IMG/VR virus record: IMGVR_UViG_3300035183_000174
Location: 1-27,533 of that record
Reading direction: 5' to 3' (one strand)
DNA length: 27,533 nt
Source: a virus
In this document: in pieces, positions 1 to 5,973 of the stretch
How the letters are laid out: every line of letters starts with the position of its first letter
Position numbering within the stretch: the first letter of the stretch is position 1
The notes under the pieces: model-generated
Databases searched by the model: none
Seen by the model: only the letters and a program-made list of their open reading frames with translations
Told to the model about the DNA's origin: nothing
Translations under genes and position numbers: made by a program

Positions 1-2
1 AG

Positions 3-305
3 GGTGAGACGCCGCCGGAGGCGGAAAATCAAGAAAATCAGGTGAACCAGAAGGGGGCCAAGGAGGGTGGCAAGGCTCCGGCCAAGGGGGTAGCGGATGA
101 AGAGGCTGCGGCCAAGCAAGCGCAGGTGGAGGCGCTGTTGCAGCAGTCACCCAAGCTGAGCCTGGCAGAGATCGCCAGGCAGTGTGGCGTGTCGCGGCAG
201 TACGTTCACAAGATCAGCAAGAGCCTGGCCGCCAACCCGGGCACCCCGGGCACAGGCCAGGGAGACGGCCAAGGGGCCGGCCAAGGGGGCAGCCAGGGGG
301 CCTGA
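3..305 (+). CDS. Small helix-turn-helix protein, 5' end possibly outside the window
   Basis: The reading frame is open from the window edge to a TGA at 303-305. The first start codon inside the window is GTG at 42, which lacks a Shine-Dalgarno sequence, so the true start may lie upstream. Counted from GTG 42, residues 39-60 form a helix-turn-helix (LSLAEIARQCGVSRQYVHKI), the type found in small DNA-binding regulators and terminase small subunits. The N-terminus is rich in K, A and E, and the last 20 residues are low complexity (G, Q, A, T), merging into the GC-rich repeats downstream. It sits directly beside the large GTCAAC repeat array, so it is a natural candidate to bind that array, but nothing in the sequence proves this. 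Target and role are unknown. Confidence 0.6.
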   Translation, partial: GETPPEAENQENQVNQKGAKEGGKAPAKGVADEEAAAKQAQVEALLQQSPKLSLAEIARQCGVSRQYVHKISKSLAANPGTPGTGQGDGQGAGQGGSQGA

Positions 306-307
306 CA

Positions 308-468
308 CCACCCCGGGGTTCACCCACACACCCCGGGGTTCACCCGCACACCCCCTGGCACCCACCCCCCTACCACCACCCCGGGCACCCACCCCGGGCA
401 CCCACCCCGGGCACCCACCCCGGGCACCCACCCCTACCACCACCCCGGGCACCCGCCCCCGGCACTGG
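308..468. repeat. C-rich direct repeats (20-bp pair, then 13-bp tandem units)
   Basis: Two 20-bp copies beginning CACCCCGGGGTTCACCC lie at about 309-348. They are followed at about 379-430 by four tandem 13-bp units of CCCCGGGCACCCA and then degenerate copies. The minus strand therefore carries many runs of three or four G and could form G-quadruplexes. The 13-bp period matches that of the G-rich tract at 1431-1615, on the other side of the GTCAAC array. Confidence 0.8.
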
Positions 469-486
469 GGGTGGGCCACCGGCGGG

Positions 487-1158
487 CGTCAACCACCCCC
501 TGTCAACCGTGTCAACCAGCCCTGTCAACCGTGTCAACCAGCCCTGTCAACCGTGTCAACCAAGTTGTCAACCAAGTTGTCAACCAAGTTGTCAACCAAG
601 TTGTCAACCAACCTGTCAACCGTGTCAACCAGTTGACACGCTTTGTCAACCAGTTGACACGCTTTGTCAACCAGTTGACAACCTGGTTGACAACTGGTTG
701 ACAAGTTGGTTGACGCGGCTAAGTCCCTCCTGGCTAAGGAGATAGGGCGTTTGTCAACCGTGTCAACCAGCGTGTCAACCAGCGTGTCAACCAGCGTGTC
801 AACTAGTGTGTCAACCAGCTTGTCAACCAGCTTGTCAACCAGTTGTCAACCAACTTGTCAACCAAGTTGTCAACCAGTTGACACGGTTGTCAACCAAGTT
901 GTCAACCAGTTGACACGGTTGACAAGCTGGTTGACGCGGTTAAGTCCATGCGCTGCAAGGAGATCGGTCAATTTTGCGGCGTGTCAACCAGCGTGTCAAC
1001 CAAGTTGTCAACCGTGTCAACCAGTTGACAGCTGGTTGACAAGTTGGTTGACAAAGTTGGTTGACACGGTTAAGTCCTTATTTTGCAAGGGGATACGTCA
1101 ATTTAGGGGTAGTAAACAGGCGTATACTGGTTGACACTGGTTGACAAGTTGGTTGACA
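487..1158. repeat. GTCAAC / GTTGAC repeat array, about 49 copies
   Basis: By eye there are about 32 copies of GTCAACC (mostly TGTCAACCA or TGTCAACCG) and about 17 copies of its reverse complement GGTTGAC. Forward copies come in runs with 9- to 12-bp spacing and are followed by inverted copies, so each block is a large imperfect palindrome. The reverse complement of TGTCAA is TTGACA, the consensus bacterial -35 hexamer, but no matching -10 boxes accompany it. Spacing is irregular and there are no unique spacers, so it is not a CRISPR. Iteron-like replication origin, partition site or protein-titration array are all possible. Confidence 0.85.
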
Positions 1159-1198
1159 CGGTCAAGTCCTTATTTTGCAAGGGGTTGCGTCAATTTGT
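711..1198 (+). repeat. Four-copy module closing each GTCAAC block
   Basis: Each run of GTTGAC repeats ends in a related ~45-bp module: TTGACRCGGYTAAGTCC, about ten variable bases, then GCAAGGRGAT or a similar string, then GTCAATTT. Copies start at about 711, 931, 1061 and 1153. The first is the most diverged and lacks GTCAATTT. The third and fourth share AAGTCCTTATTTTGCAAGGG. The module is conserved between blocks that differ in length, suggesting it is a functional punctuation rather than a by-product of slippage. Confidence 0.75.
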
Positions 1199-1235
1199 GA
1201 ACTGACGTTCACTAATTTTTGGGCCGGCCCCCCCT

Positions 1236-1301
1236 AAAAACCCCCCACACCCCCCAGAGAGGCGGCGGCTCAGGCCGCCCGCCTCTCTGGGGGGTGTGGG
1301 G
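1236..1301 (-). terminator. Very stable hairpin, terminator-like for leftward transcription
   Basis: A perfect 23-bp inverted repeat (1243-1265 with 1279-1301) encloses a 13-nt loop that can itself form a 4-bp stem. Read on the minus strand, the hairpin is followed after two G by five T (the A run at 1236-1240), as in an intrinsic terminator. Read on the plus strand there is no T run. No leftward gene was recognised to its right. It could equally be a cruciform or a boundary element. Confidence 0.5.
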
Positions 1302-1430
1302 CAACAGGCCCCCCCAGCCCCCCCACGCGCTGCGCGGCGGCTGACAGGGTCGGTTGACGCGGTTGACAAGCCGACCCAAGCGACCGGCCTTCTTGGCGAC
1401 GACAAATCCGCCGCCGCCCGCCTGGCCAGG

Positions 1431-1615
1431 ACGACCCCGGGGGCGGGCCGGGGTAGGGGCCAGGGGTAGGGGCTGGTGGCCGGGGGCCAGGGGCCAGGGG
1501 TAGGGGCCAGGGGCAGGGGCCAGGGGTAGGGGCCAGGGGTAGGGGCCAGGGGTAGGGGCCGGGGCCGGGGGCAGGGCCAGGGGCCAGTGGCCGGTGGCCG
1601 CCCCACCCTGGCCTG
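1431..1615 (+). repeat. G-rich tandem tract, 13-bp unit, quadruplex-prone
   Basis: Tandem copies of a 13-bp unit CCAGGGGTAGGGG, clearest at about 1507-1560 and with degenerate copies on either side. The plus strand has many runs of four G separated by two to three bases, the pattern that favours G-quadruplexes. Open frames through it encode only Pro/Gly/Arg/Ala strings. Confidence 0.75.
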
Positions 1616-1641
1616 GCCACAGCCCGGGGGCCGCCGCCAGA

Positions 1642-1793
1642 TCGGCCTCAAAAAGCCGAAATGGTTTTTAAGGCCCCTAGCGGGCTCTAGGACGCATTCT
1701 GGCCCCTTGGACGACTCCCCAGCCGTCCTGACCCGTCCGGATGCGTTATAGAGCCTGCTAGGGGCCTTTAAAGGGCATTCCCTGCGGCGAGGT
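1642..1793. repeat. Structured inverted-repeat element, copy A
   Basis: Left arm 1668-1697 (reading TTAAGGCCCCTAGCGGGCTC and on) and right arm 1741-1771 are near-complementary over about 30 bp, so the element can fold into one long hairpin. The ~43 bp between the arms contains a smaller stem around GGACGAC/GCCGTCC. A short stem TCGGC/GCCGA lies just before it at 1642-1659. A diverged copy is at 2082-2189. It may be a structured RNA or a DNA site; no known RNA family is recognised. Confidence 0.6.
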
Positions 1794-1849
1794 CCACGAG
1801 GAGGAGGCTCACTGGCCGACAAGACAGCCCGTGGCCGCCCCTGGCTCAC

Positions 1850-2040
1850 CCCCCTGCCCCGGTGGCCGGGCACCCACCCCTGGCCCGGGGTAGGGCACCC
1901 GCCCCTGGCCCCCGGGGTAGGGCACCCACCCCTGGCCCTTGGTGGCCACCCTGGCCCTGGGCAGGGCACCCAGCCCCTGCCCCTGGGTGGGCACCCCGCC
2001 CCGGTGGCCGGCACCCACCCCTGGCGAGGGGCGGCCAGCC
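1850..2040. repeat. C-rich low-complexity tract between the two structured elements
   Basis: Imperfect repeats of CACCCACCCCTGGCCC and GGGGTAGGGCACCC alternate here, related in sequence to the tracts at 308-468 and 1431-1615. No coding signal was seen in any frame. Confidence 0.6.
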
Positions 2041-2081
2041 CGGCCAGGCCCGGTTGCCCGCCAGGCCGCCGTAAACCGCGT

Positions 2082-2189
2082 AGGACGAGCCCTGGCCCCC
2101 TGGACGACTTCCTGGTCGTCTTGGCCCGTCCGGTCGCGTCCTGGGGCCTACTAGGGGCCTTAGAAGGGCATCTCCGTGGCGGTCGAGGT
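2082..2189. repeat. Structured element, copy B (diverged direct repeat of copy A)
   Basis: This segment aligns end to end with 1689-1793, roughly three quarters identical by eye. Shared blocks include CTGGCCCC, TGGACGACT, CCCGTCCGG, CTAGGGGCCTT and AAGGGCAT. The inner stem is preserved and perfect here (GACGAC/GTCGTC), although the bases differ from copy A. The outer arms are less complementary than in copy A. It ends about 165 bp before the next gene. Confidence 0.6.
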
Positions 2190-2354
2190 GCGATTCCGCC
2201 CAACTTGGCTTGACTCGCCTCACTGGCCGGGCTATGGTGGGCGCTGGGTCCAACTCTCCTTGCGTCGGACGCGCCCCGGGTGCCGTCTCGCGGCTCTCGG
2301 GGTGCGTTGCATAGTGGGCTTGGTTCGGGTTGGTGTGGGTGTCAGGGTAGAACC

Positions 2355-2846
2355 ATGAGTGCCGATCTTTTCGACCTGTCCGATCCTTCGTCCGACGAGA
2401 GCGCGCCACCCGACAGTGGCAGCGTGGAAGAAGCCGTCTCAACCACAACCAACACCGCCGACGTGTCTGCCACTTTCAAGAAAAGCGCGCCTGCCACTTT
2501 CAAGAAAAGCGCGCCAGAGACTTTAAAGAAAAGTGCGCCCGAGACTTTAAAGAAAAGCGCGCCCACACAATCCGGCAGCCTGGCTATTGCTGACGACCCG
2601 TGTTTGCCGTGTTTTCAAGAAAATCAGGATGATGGTTGCGTGCATCCTGTGACTGGTGGACTCAAGACGCGGGTGACAACCTTGAGTAACGCCGCCAAGC
2701 TGTTGACCCAGGCGGGTGGCTACAGGATCACGGTCGAGATGATTCAGGCTGACGTGGCTGCGGGTGCGCCGGCCAACGCGGACGGTACAATCGACTTGAT
2801 TCACTACGCAGCCTGGCTGGTGAAGGAGATGGAGCGTGCCCGTTGA
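2355..2846 (+). CDS. Unknown protein with four TFKKSAP repeats and a Nu1-like C-terminal motif
   Basis: A 163-residue protein starting at ATG 2355, preceded by CAGGG. Residues 39-70 are four tandem copies of an 8-residue repeat, TFKKSAPA or TLKKSAPE, encoded by four 24-bp DNA repeats; this linker is basic and probably disordered. The N-terminus is acidic and Ser/Asp rich. The C-terminal ~55 residues (LSNAAKLLTQAGGYRITVEM onward) end in DLIHYAAWLVKE, which matches DLLRYIAWLAQV in the next gene and resembles the winged-helix fold of gpNu1-type DNA-packaging and recruitment proteins. Two Cys pairs (CLPC and a later C) lie just before that domain. The gene overlaps the next by 11 bp. Probable DNA-binding protein; exact function unknown. 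Confidence 0.75.
   Translation: MSADLFDLSDPSSDESAPPDSGSVEEAVSTTTNTADVSATFKKSAPATFKKSAPETLKKSAPETLKKSAPTQSGSLAIADDPCLPCFQENQDDGCVHPVTGGLKTRVTTLSNAAKLLTQAGGYRITVEMIQADVAAGAPANADGTIDLIHYAAWLVKEMERAR
2469..2564 (+). repeat. Four tandem 24-bp in-frame repeats inside the 2355 gene
   Basis: Units start at 2469, 2493, 2517 and 2541. The first two carry GCCACTTTCAAGAAAAGCGC and the last two GAGACTTTAAAGAAAAG, so the array looks like a duplication of a two-type set. The period is a multiple of three, so copy number can change without breaking the frame. Confidence 0.9.
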
Positions 2847-3708
2847 GTTACACAAGCTGCGATCATCGGAGCTATGCCAGCTCCTGAACTCAACTCCCAT
2901 CGGTGAGGTCATCAACGAGCGGCAGTTGCGTCGCCATCGCGCCTGTGCCGGTACGGCGCTGGGTAGGTCCACCAAGAGCGTAGACTTGCTGCGTTACATC
3001 GCCTGGCTGGCCCAGGTTCGGCATCTCTCAAAGCCTGGCAGCGCCATCACTTCGGCCAATTTAGACCTTTTTGAGGCTGCGGAGGGTGCGGCTGCGTTGA
3101 GCCTCAGCCAGGTTGACGAGGAGTCAGGTGGTCCAGTGCCACGGGGCAAGGTAAAGAGCAACGTTCGGAGCAAGCAGGAGGTCATGCTTGCCGCGTTGCT
3201 GATTGAGCCGAACCATCTCGCTGCCGCCACCAAGGTCGGTGTCAACTACGCAACCCTGTGTCGTTGGCTGCGAAAGCCCGAGTTTCGGGAAGCCTACCGT
3301 CGGGCACGCCGAGAGCTGGTTGAGTACGCCATTGGCCGGATGCAGGCTGCTGCCGGGCAGGCCGTTGACACCCTGTTGGAGGTGGCCCGCAACGGGCGGA
3401 ATGAGCGTGTGCGTGTTCAGGCGGCTATCGCTCTGCTCCAGCGTGCCTGCCGTGGGCTGGAGGACGCAAACACGCTGCACGGCGAGCCGGCTGTCAAGGA
3501 CACCACGCCCATGAACACTTCTGATGTCGTTTCCGTGTTGGCGACTCGGTTGCGGCAGCTTGATCAGGCCGAACTGCCCACTTCGGAGAAGTCTCGCATC
3601 ACGGCCACGCTTGCTGATTCCCTCCTGCGTGCCCTTGGTGTGGACGTACTTGACAAGCGGTTAGAGGCGTTGCAGACCGTCCTGCTCAACCGAGTGGAAA
3701 CTCAGTGA
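2836..3708 (+). CDS. Two-domain DNA-binding protein, terminase-small-subunit-like HTH
   Basis: A 290-residue protein from GTG 2836, inside the end of the previous gene, with AAGGAG 10 nt upstream. Residues 1-65 hold the Nu1-like motif shared with the previous protein (DLLRYIAWL). Residues ~120-160 form a helix-turn-helix (LAAATKVGVNYATLCRWLRK) followed by FREAYRRARRELVEYAIGRM and a helical stretch with regular VRVQAAIALLQRA. That arrangement is common in phage-derived HTH proteins and some small terminase subunits. A true TerS lies beside TerL at 7.2 kb, so this protein is more likely a regulator or recruitment factor. The tail of the gene overlaps the next start (TGATG). Confidence 0.75.
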   Translation: MPVELHKLRSSELCQLLNSTPIGEVINERQLRRHRACAGTALGRSTKSVDLLRYIAWLAQVRHLSKPGSAITSANLDLFEAAEGAAALSLSQVDEESGGPVPRGKVKSNVRSKQEVMLAALLIEPNHLAAATKVGVNYATLCRWLRKPEFREAYRRARRELVEYAIGRMQAAAGQAVDTLLEVARNGRNERVRVQAAIALLQRACRGLEDANTLHGEPAVKDTTPMNTSDVVSVLATRLRQLDQAELPTSEKSRITATLADSLLRALGVDVLDKRLEALQTVLLNRVETQ

Positions 3709-4307
3709 TGAACGCGAACGTGCTGACGAAGCACTACGCACGCCTGACACCCGAGGAGCGTTTCCGGCTGATCGTTGCCGCGAGCGCGCGGGGTGACGAA
3801 GCAGAGCAACTTCGGCTGCAACATGCCGGTCAGCGGCTCATTCTGAGGCTGCCTGACCACTCGCCGTGGTCGAATGCGTTCAGTGAGTTGTCCGTGGCGG
3901 TGTTCCTGGATTGTCTGGAAGAAGCCGCCAGGCACCGTGACCTGTTCGAGTTTTGGGACGACGCTGGCGCTTTGCAGGACCGTGTGTTTGAGCTGTACCT
4001 GGCTCAGGGGTTCATCTTGAGAGCCAAGATTGCCGGCTGGAAGCTGTTCTGCGAGCGACTGAGCATTCCCGCATTCGTGGCCTGGCAGTCGCTTCCCGGT
4101 TTTCAGCGTTTGCAGCATGTCGTGCAGCTGTTGGAGGATGACGAGTCCTGGCCAGCGGCAGCCTTCTGCTTGGAGGGGATGATCCGCTGGCTGCGGCGCA
4201 CTTGTGCTTCTGGCGAGTTTGCGCTGGAGACTCTGATCTCCCCTGAGCGCTTTGCGGATGACTTGAACAAGGTCTTCCGCCAGCGCGTCAACTGGTGGGG
4301 CGGCTGA
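3708..4307 (+). CDS. Conserved-type protein of unknown function (LTPEERFRLI family)
   Basis: A 199-residue, mainly helical protein. The start is ATG 3708, overlapping the preceding stop as TGATG, a typical translational-coupling arrangement; GTG 3705 is the alternative. It begins LTPEERFRLIVAASARGDEA and later has FILRAKIAGWKLFCERL, a pattern I recall from hypothetical proteins repeated in Gemmata-like planctomycete genomes. No catalytic motif, membrane segment or signal peptide is visible. It is the last gene of a tight three-gene unit with two DNA-binding proteins. Function unknown. Confidence 0.75.
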   Translation: MNANVLTKHYARLTPEERFRLIVAASARGDEAEQLRLQHAGQRLILRLPDHSPWSNAFSELSVAVFLDCLEEAARHRDLFEFWDDAGALQDRVFELYLAQGFILRAKIAGWKLFCERLSIPAFVAWQSLPGFQRLQHVVQLLEDDESWPAAAFCLEGMIRWLRRTCASGEFALETLISPERFADDLNKVFRQRVNWWGG

Positions 4308-4343
4308 GGCCCTCCATGTCCCCTTCCGCGAGCCTTTGTCGCG

Positions 4344-4468
4344 GTGAGTCACTGACGTCTCCGACCCTTCACCACCTCTGGTCGCGCGGCCTGGTCATGA
4401 TCCGTGACTCAGAGGATGTTCTGCGGCATCCTGGCTGGCTCGTACCGTGGCTCCGCCCAGTGAGTCAC
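4344..4468. promoter_or_regulatory. Three regularly spaced GTGAGTCAC sites
   Basis: GTGAGTCAC at 4344-4352, its reverse complement GTGACTCA at 4404-4411, and GTGAGTCAC at 4460-4468. Centres are about 60 and 57 bp apart. The core TGAGTCA is itself near-palindromic, as expected for a dimeric repressor or activator site. The protein binding it is unknown; the HTH proteins encoded at 2836 and 5566 are candidates. Confidence 0.4.
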
Positions 4469-4646
4469 GATTTCCGGTGCTGTGGCGGTTACTTTCTGGG
4501 GGAACTCAACACGGCGCGTTGGAAGGATGGTGTCCAGTGGCGCGGACGATCCGACCTCTGCGGGGTATGACCGGAACTTGTTCACGGGGAAGGTCACGGT
4601 GGACGTGATGGGTGCGGATTTCGGCTGCACGGGCCTGCTCCTCTGA
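4464..4646 (+). pseudogene. Orphan coding-like frame without a good start
   Basis: This frame is open from just after a TGA at 4461-4463 to the TGA at 4644-4646 and reads naturally (VTISGAVAVTFWG, then SAGYDRNLFTGKVTVDVMGA), with third-position GC similar to the real genes. Possible starts are GTG 4482 and ATG 4527, neither with a proper ribosome-binding site. The same frame upstream of the TGA (4401-4460) also looks coding-like. It could be the decayed remnant of a structural gene or chance. A minus-strand frame across the same bases is equally unsupported. Confidence 0.25.
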
Positions 4647-4681
4647 AGTGTTGTGACAGAGATTGGAAGCGACGGCACTTC

Positions 4682-4769
4682 CAATTCACTGCCGATTCAT
4701 GGCCAATTCCTGGCCAATTCGGGTGCAATTCGGGTTCAATTCGGGTACAATTCAGGTTCCATTCGTTGC
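4682..4769. repeat. Eight tandem 11-bp repeats, consensus CAATTCGGGTN
   Basis: Units begin at 4682, 4693, 4704, 4715, 4726, 4737, 4748 and 4759 with no gaps. The central three are CAATTCGGGT plus one variable base; outer units are diverged but all keep the ATTC core. An 11-bp step is about one helical turn, so every copy faces the same side of the DNA, as in iterons or cooperative operator arrays. The array ends 20 bp before the start of the next gene, overlapping where its promoter and leader should be. Confidence 0.9.
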
Positions 4770-4789
4770 CACCTGGGGAGGGTACCGAG

Positions 4790-5167
4790 ATGCACGACTA
4801 TACTCTACACGATTCAGGCGAGCGGCAGCAATTCGCAACTGGGGCCGTGCGGGACCGTCAGGCGGGCAAGGGGCGGTTTGACCTGCTCCCGCCCTTGGCC
4901 ATGATCCGCCTGGCCAGGCACTTTGAGAAAGGGGCGGCCAAGTACGGCGACCGGAACTGGGAGCGTGGCATCCCGCTCAGTCGATTCGTGGACTCAGCCC
5001 TTCGGCACCTGTTTTCGTACATGTCTGGCCGGGACGACGAAGATCATCTCGTGGCGGCTGCTTGGAACCTGTTGGCGGCGATGGAAACCGAGGAGCGGGC
5101 TGAGGCCGAGCGTCTGCCGCTTGATCTGGTAGACATTGGCCCCGGACGCCTGGGCGGCGAGAAGTAG
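4790..5167 (+). CDS. dATP/dGTP diphosphohydrolase-domain protein (DUF5664 / MazZ-like)
   Basis: A 125-residue cytoplasmic protein from ATG 4790, with GGGGAGGG upstream. It matches the phage DUF5664 family from end to end: basic GKGRFDLLPPLAMIRLARHF, then EKGAAKYGDRNWERGIP, then RHLFSYMSGRDDEDHLVAAA and WNLLAAM. Acidic and His residues of the helical MazG-like core (E, H, DEDH) are present. Family members hydrolyse purine dNTPs to monophosphate and pyrophosphate. MazZ proteins of 2-aminoadenine (Z-genome) phages belong here, but many phages with ordinary DNA also carry the domain. No PurZ or DatZ is in the window, so a Z genome is not supported here. With ThyX nearby it points to dNTP-pool control. 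Confidence 0.8.
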   Translation: MHDYTLHDSGERQQFATGAVRDRQAGKGRFDLLPPLAMIRLARHFEKGAAKYGDRNWERGIPLSRFVDSALRHLFSYMSGRDDEDHLVAAAWNLLAAMETEERAEAERLPLDLVDIGPGRLGGEK

Positions 5168-5565
5168 GCGACGCTTGCTTGGTTTTCACGTCCTTGCAGC
5201 TCGGTGCGCTTACTTGCGGTTCTGTGCGCTTACTTGCGGTTCGGCGCGCTTACTCGCAGCCCAGTGCGCTTCCTTGCAGCCCAGTGCGCTTACTTGCAGT
5301 TCTGTGCGCTTACTTGCAGTTCGGTGCGCTTCCTTGCAGTTCTGTGCGCTTCCTTGCAGTTCCCTGCAACGACAGCCCTGCCTGGTCGATGTAGCGCCTG
5401 GTGCAAGTGCTTGTGGTTTTTCAAAAAAAGAGCTTGGCGTGGGTGCCAGTGTTCGCGTAAATTGCACGGTGACGCGGAAATCTCGCCGAACTGGCGAGGT
5501 GAACAAACTTCGCGCCTGGGCTGTCGCGTGCGGCCCAGGCCAGACTACCTTGGAGGAGTTGGAAG
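5168..5565. other. 398-bp intergenic region containing a 20-bp repeat array
   Basis: Apart from the repeat array, I see only the leader of the next gene (GGAGGAGTTGGAAG before ATG 5566). Open frames crossing the repeats in all three phases encode periodic Leu/Ala/Cys/Ser strings that reflect the 20-bp period and are not genes. Confidence 0.6.
5193..5363. repeat. Eight tandem 20-bp repeats, consensus CTTGCAGTTCTGTGCGCTTM
   Basis: Complete units start at 5193, 5213, 5233, 5253, 5273, 5293, 5313 and 5333, followed by a partial ninth copy. Each keeps GCGCTT and CTTGC; variation is concentrated at the TTCTG, TTCGG, CCCAG positions. The spacing is exact (about two helical turns) with no unique spacers, so it is an iteron- or operator-type array and not a CRISPR. 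The period is not a multiple of three. Confidence 0.92.
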
Positions 5566-5937
5566 ATGACTGACTCATGCCCCCTGGCCCCATCTTCGCC
5601 CGCCACCTCGGCTGACAAGGTCACAGCTTTACCGGGGCCAGAAAGTCCGGCTGGCCAACCAAGTGCGCAGGTCAAGGAGGAGCAGCCGCCTACTACGCCG
5701 CGATCTTCATACCCATTGGTCACGGCACGAGAGTTTGCCGAGATGCTGGGCCTTGACTCCAAGACCATCGTGAGGTGGAGCAAAGAAGGGTTTGCACCAT
5801 CGCCGGTGCGAATTGGCAAGGTGCTTCGTTGGAAGCGTGATGAGGTTCGCTCCTGGATCGAGGCCGGCTGCCCCGGGCGCTTGCGATGGCTGCGTCTGCA
5901 TGTGGGGAAGCCCGACTGCGAAGAGGCCGCCAGCTAG
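5566..5937 (+). CDS. Excisionase/MerR-like helix-turn-helix protein
   Basis: A 123-residue protein starting at ATG 5566 with TTGGAGGAG upstream. The first ~45 residues are Pro/Ser/Ala rich and probably disordered. Residues ~50-105 form a winged helix of the HTH_17 (AlpA/excisionase) type: YPLVTAREFAEMLGLDSKTI, VRWSKEGFAPSPVRIGKVLR, then W and SWIEAG. Such proteins act as recombination directionality factors or small transcription regulators. No integrase lies in the window. It sits directly after the 20-bp repeat array and could be autoregulated through it. Role uncertain. Confidence 0.8.
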   Translation: MTDSCPLAPSSPATSADKVTALPGPESPAGQPSAQVKEEQPPTTPRSSYPLVTAREFAEMLGLDSKTIVRWSKEGFAPSPVRIGKVLRWKRDEVRSWIEAGCPGRLRWLRLHVGKPDCEEAAS

Positions 5938-5973
5938 TGAGGGTCTGGTGTCGTGGCGGTCGCCACTGGCGAC

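Larger units (their letters stand above)
306..2354. other. 2-kb repeat-rich non-coding region
   Basis: No frame here looks like a protein gene. The long open frames on both strands are low-complexity translations of C-rich or G-rich repeats (Pro/Gly/Arg/Ala runs) and have no ribosome-binding site. The region instead contains, in order: C-rich direct repeats, the GTCAAC/GTTGAC array with its four-copy module, a very stable hairpin, a G-rich 13-bp repeat tract, a structured element in two diverged copies, and a second C-rich tract between them. Such stacked repeats suggest a replication, partition, recombination or control region, but no known origin type is recognised. Confidence 0.7.
4308..4789. 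other. 482-bp intergenic region with regulatory-looking repeats
   Basis: No gene with a ribosome-binding site was found. It contains a small hairpin (CCGCGA 4326-4331 with TCGCGG 4339-4344), three evenly spaced GTGAGTCAC-type sites, a short orphan coding-like frame ending at 4646, and eight tandem 11-bp repeats just ahead of the next gene. It most likely holds the promoter and operators of the gene at 4790. Confidence 0.55.

Noticed and set aside
1100-1128. Promoter with TATACT at 1123-1128
   Set aside because: No acceptable -35 box 16-19 bp upstream despite the many TTGACA copies nearby, and no gene downstream within 1.2 kb.
487-1158. CRISPR array
   Set aside because: Units are 6-9 bp with irregular short spacing, occur in both orientations and have no unique spacers; no cas gene is near.
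1190-2203. Long minus-strand open frame (337 codons) and other frames over the GC-rich tracts
   Set aside because: They are Pro/Gly/Arg strings produced by 13-bp repeats and GC-rich DNA, have no ribosome-binding site and no conserved-looking segment.
4409-4684. Minus-strand open frame of 91 codons
   Set aside because: It starts at TTG within the 11-bp repeats, has no ribosome-binding site, and competes with an equally weak plus frame.
5136-5573. Small protein genes across the 20-bp repeats
   Set aside because: All three phases are open only because of the repeat; the peptides are periodic Leu/Ala/Cys strings without a start signal.
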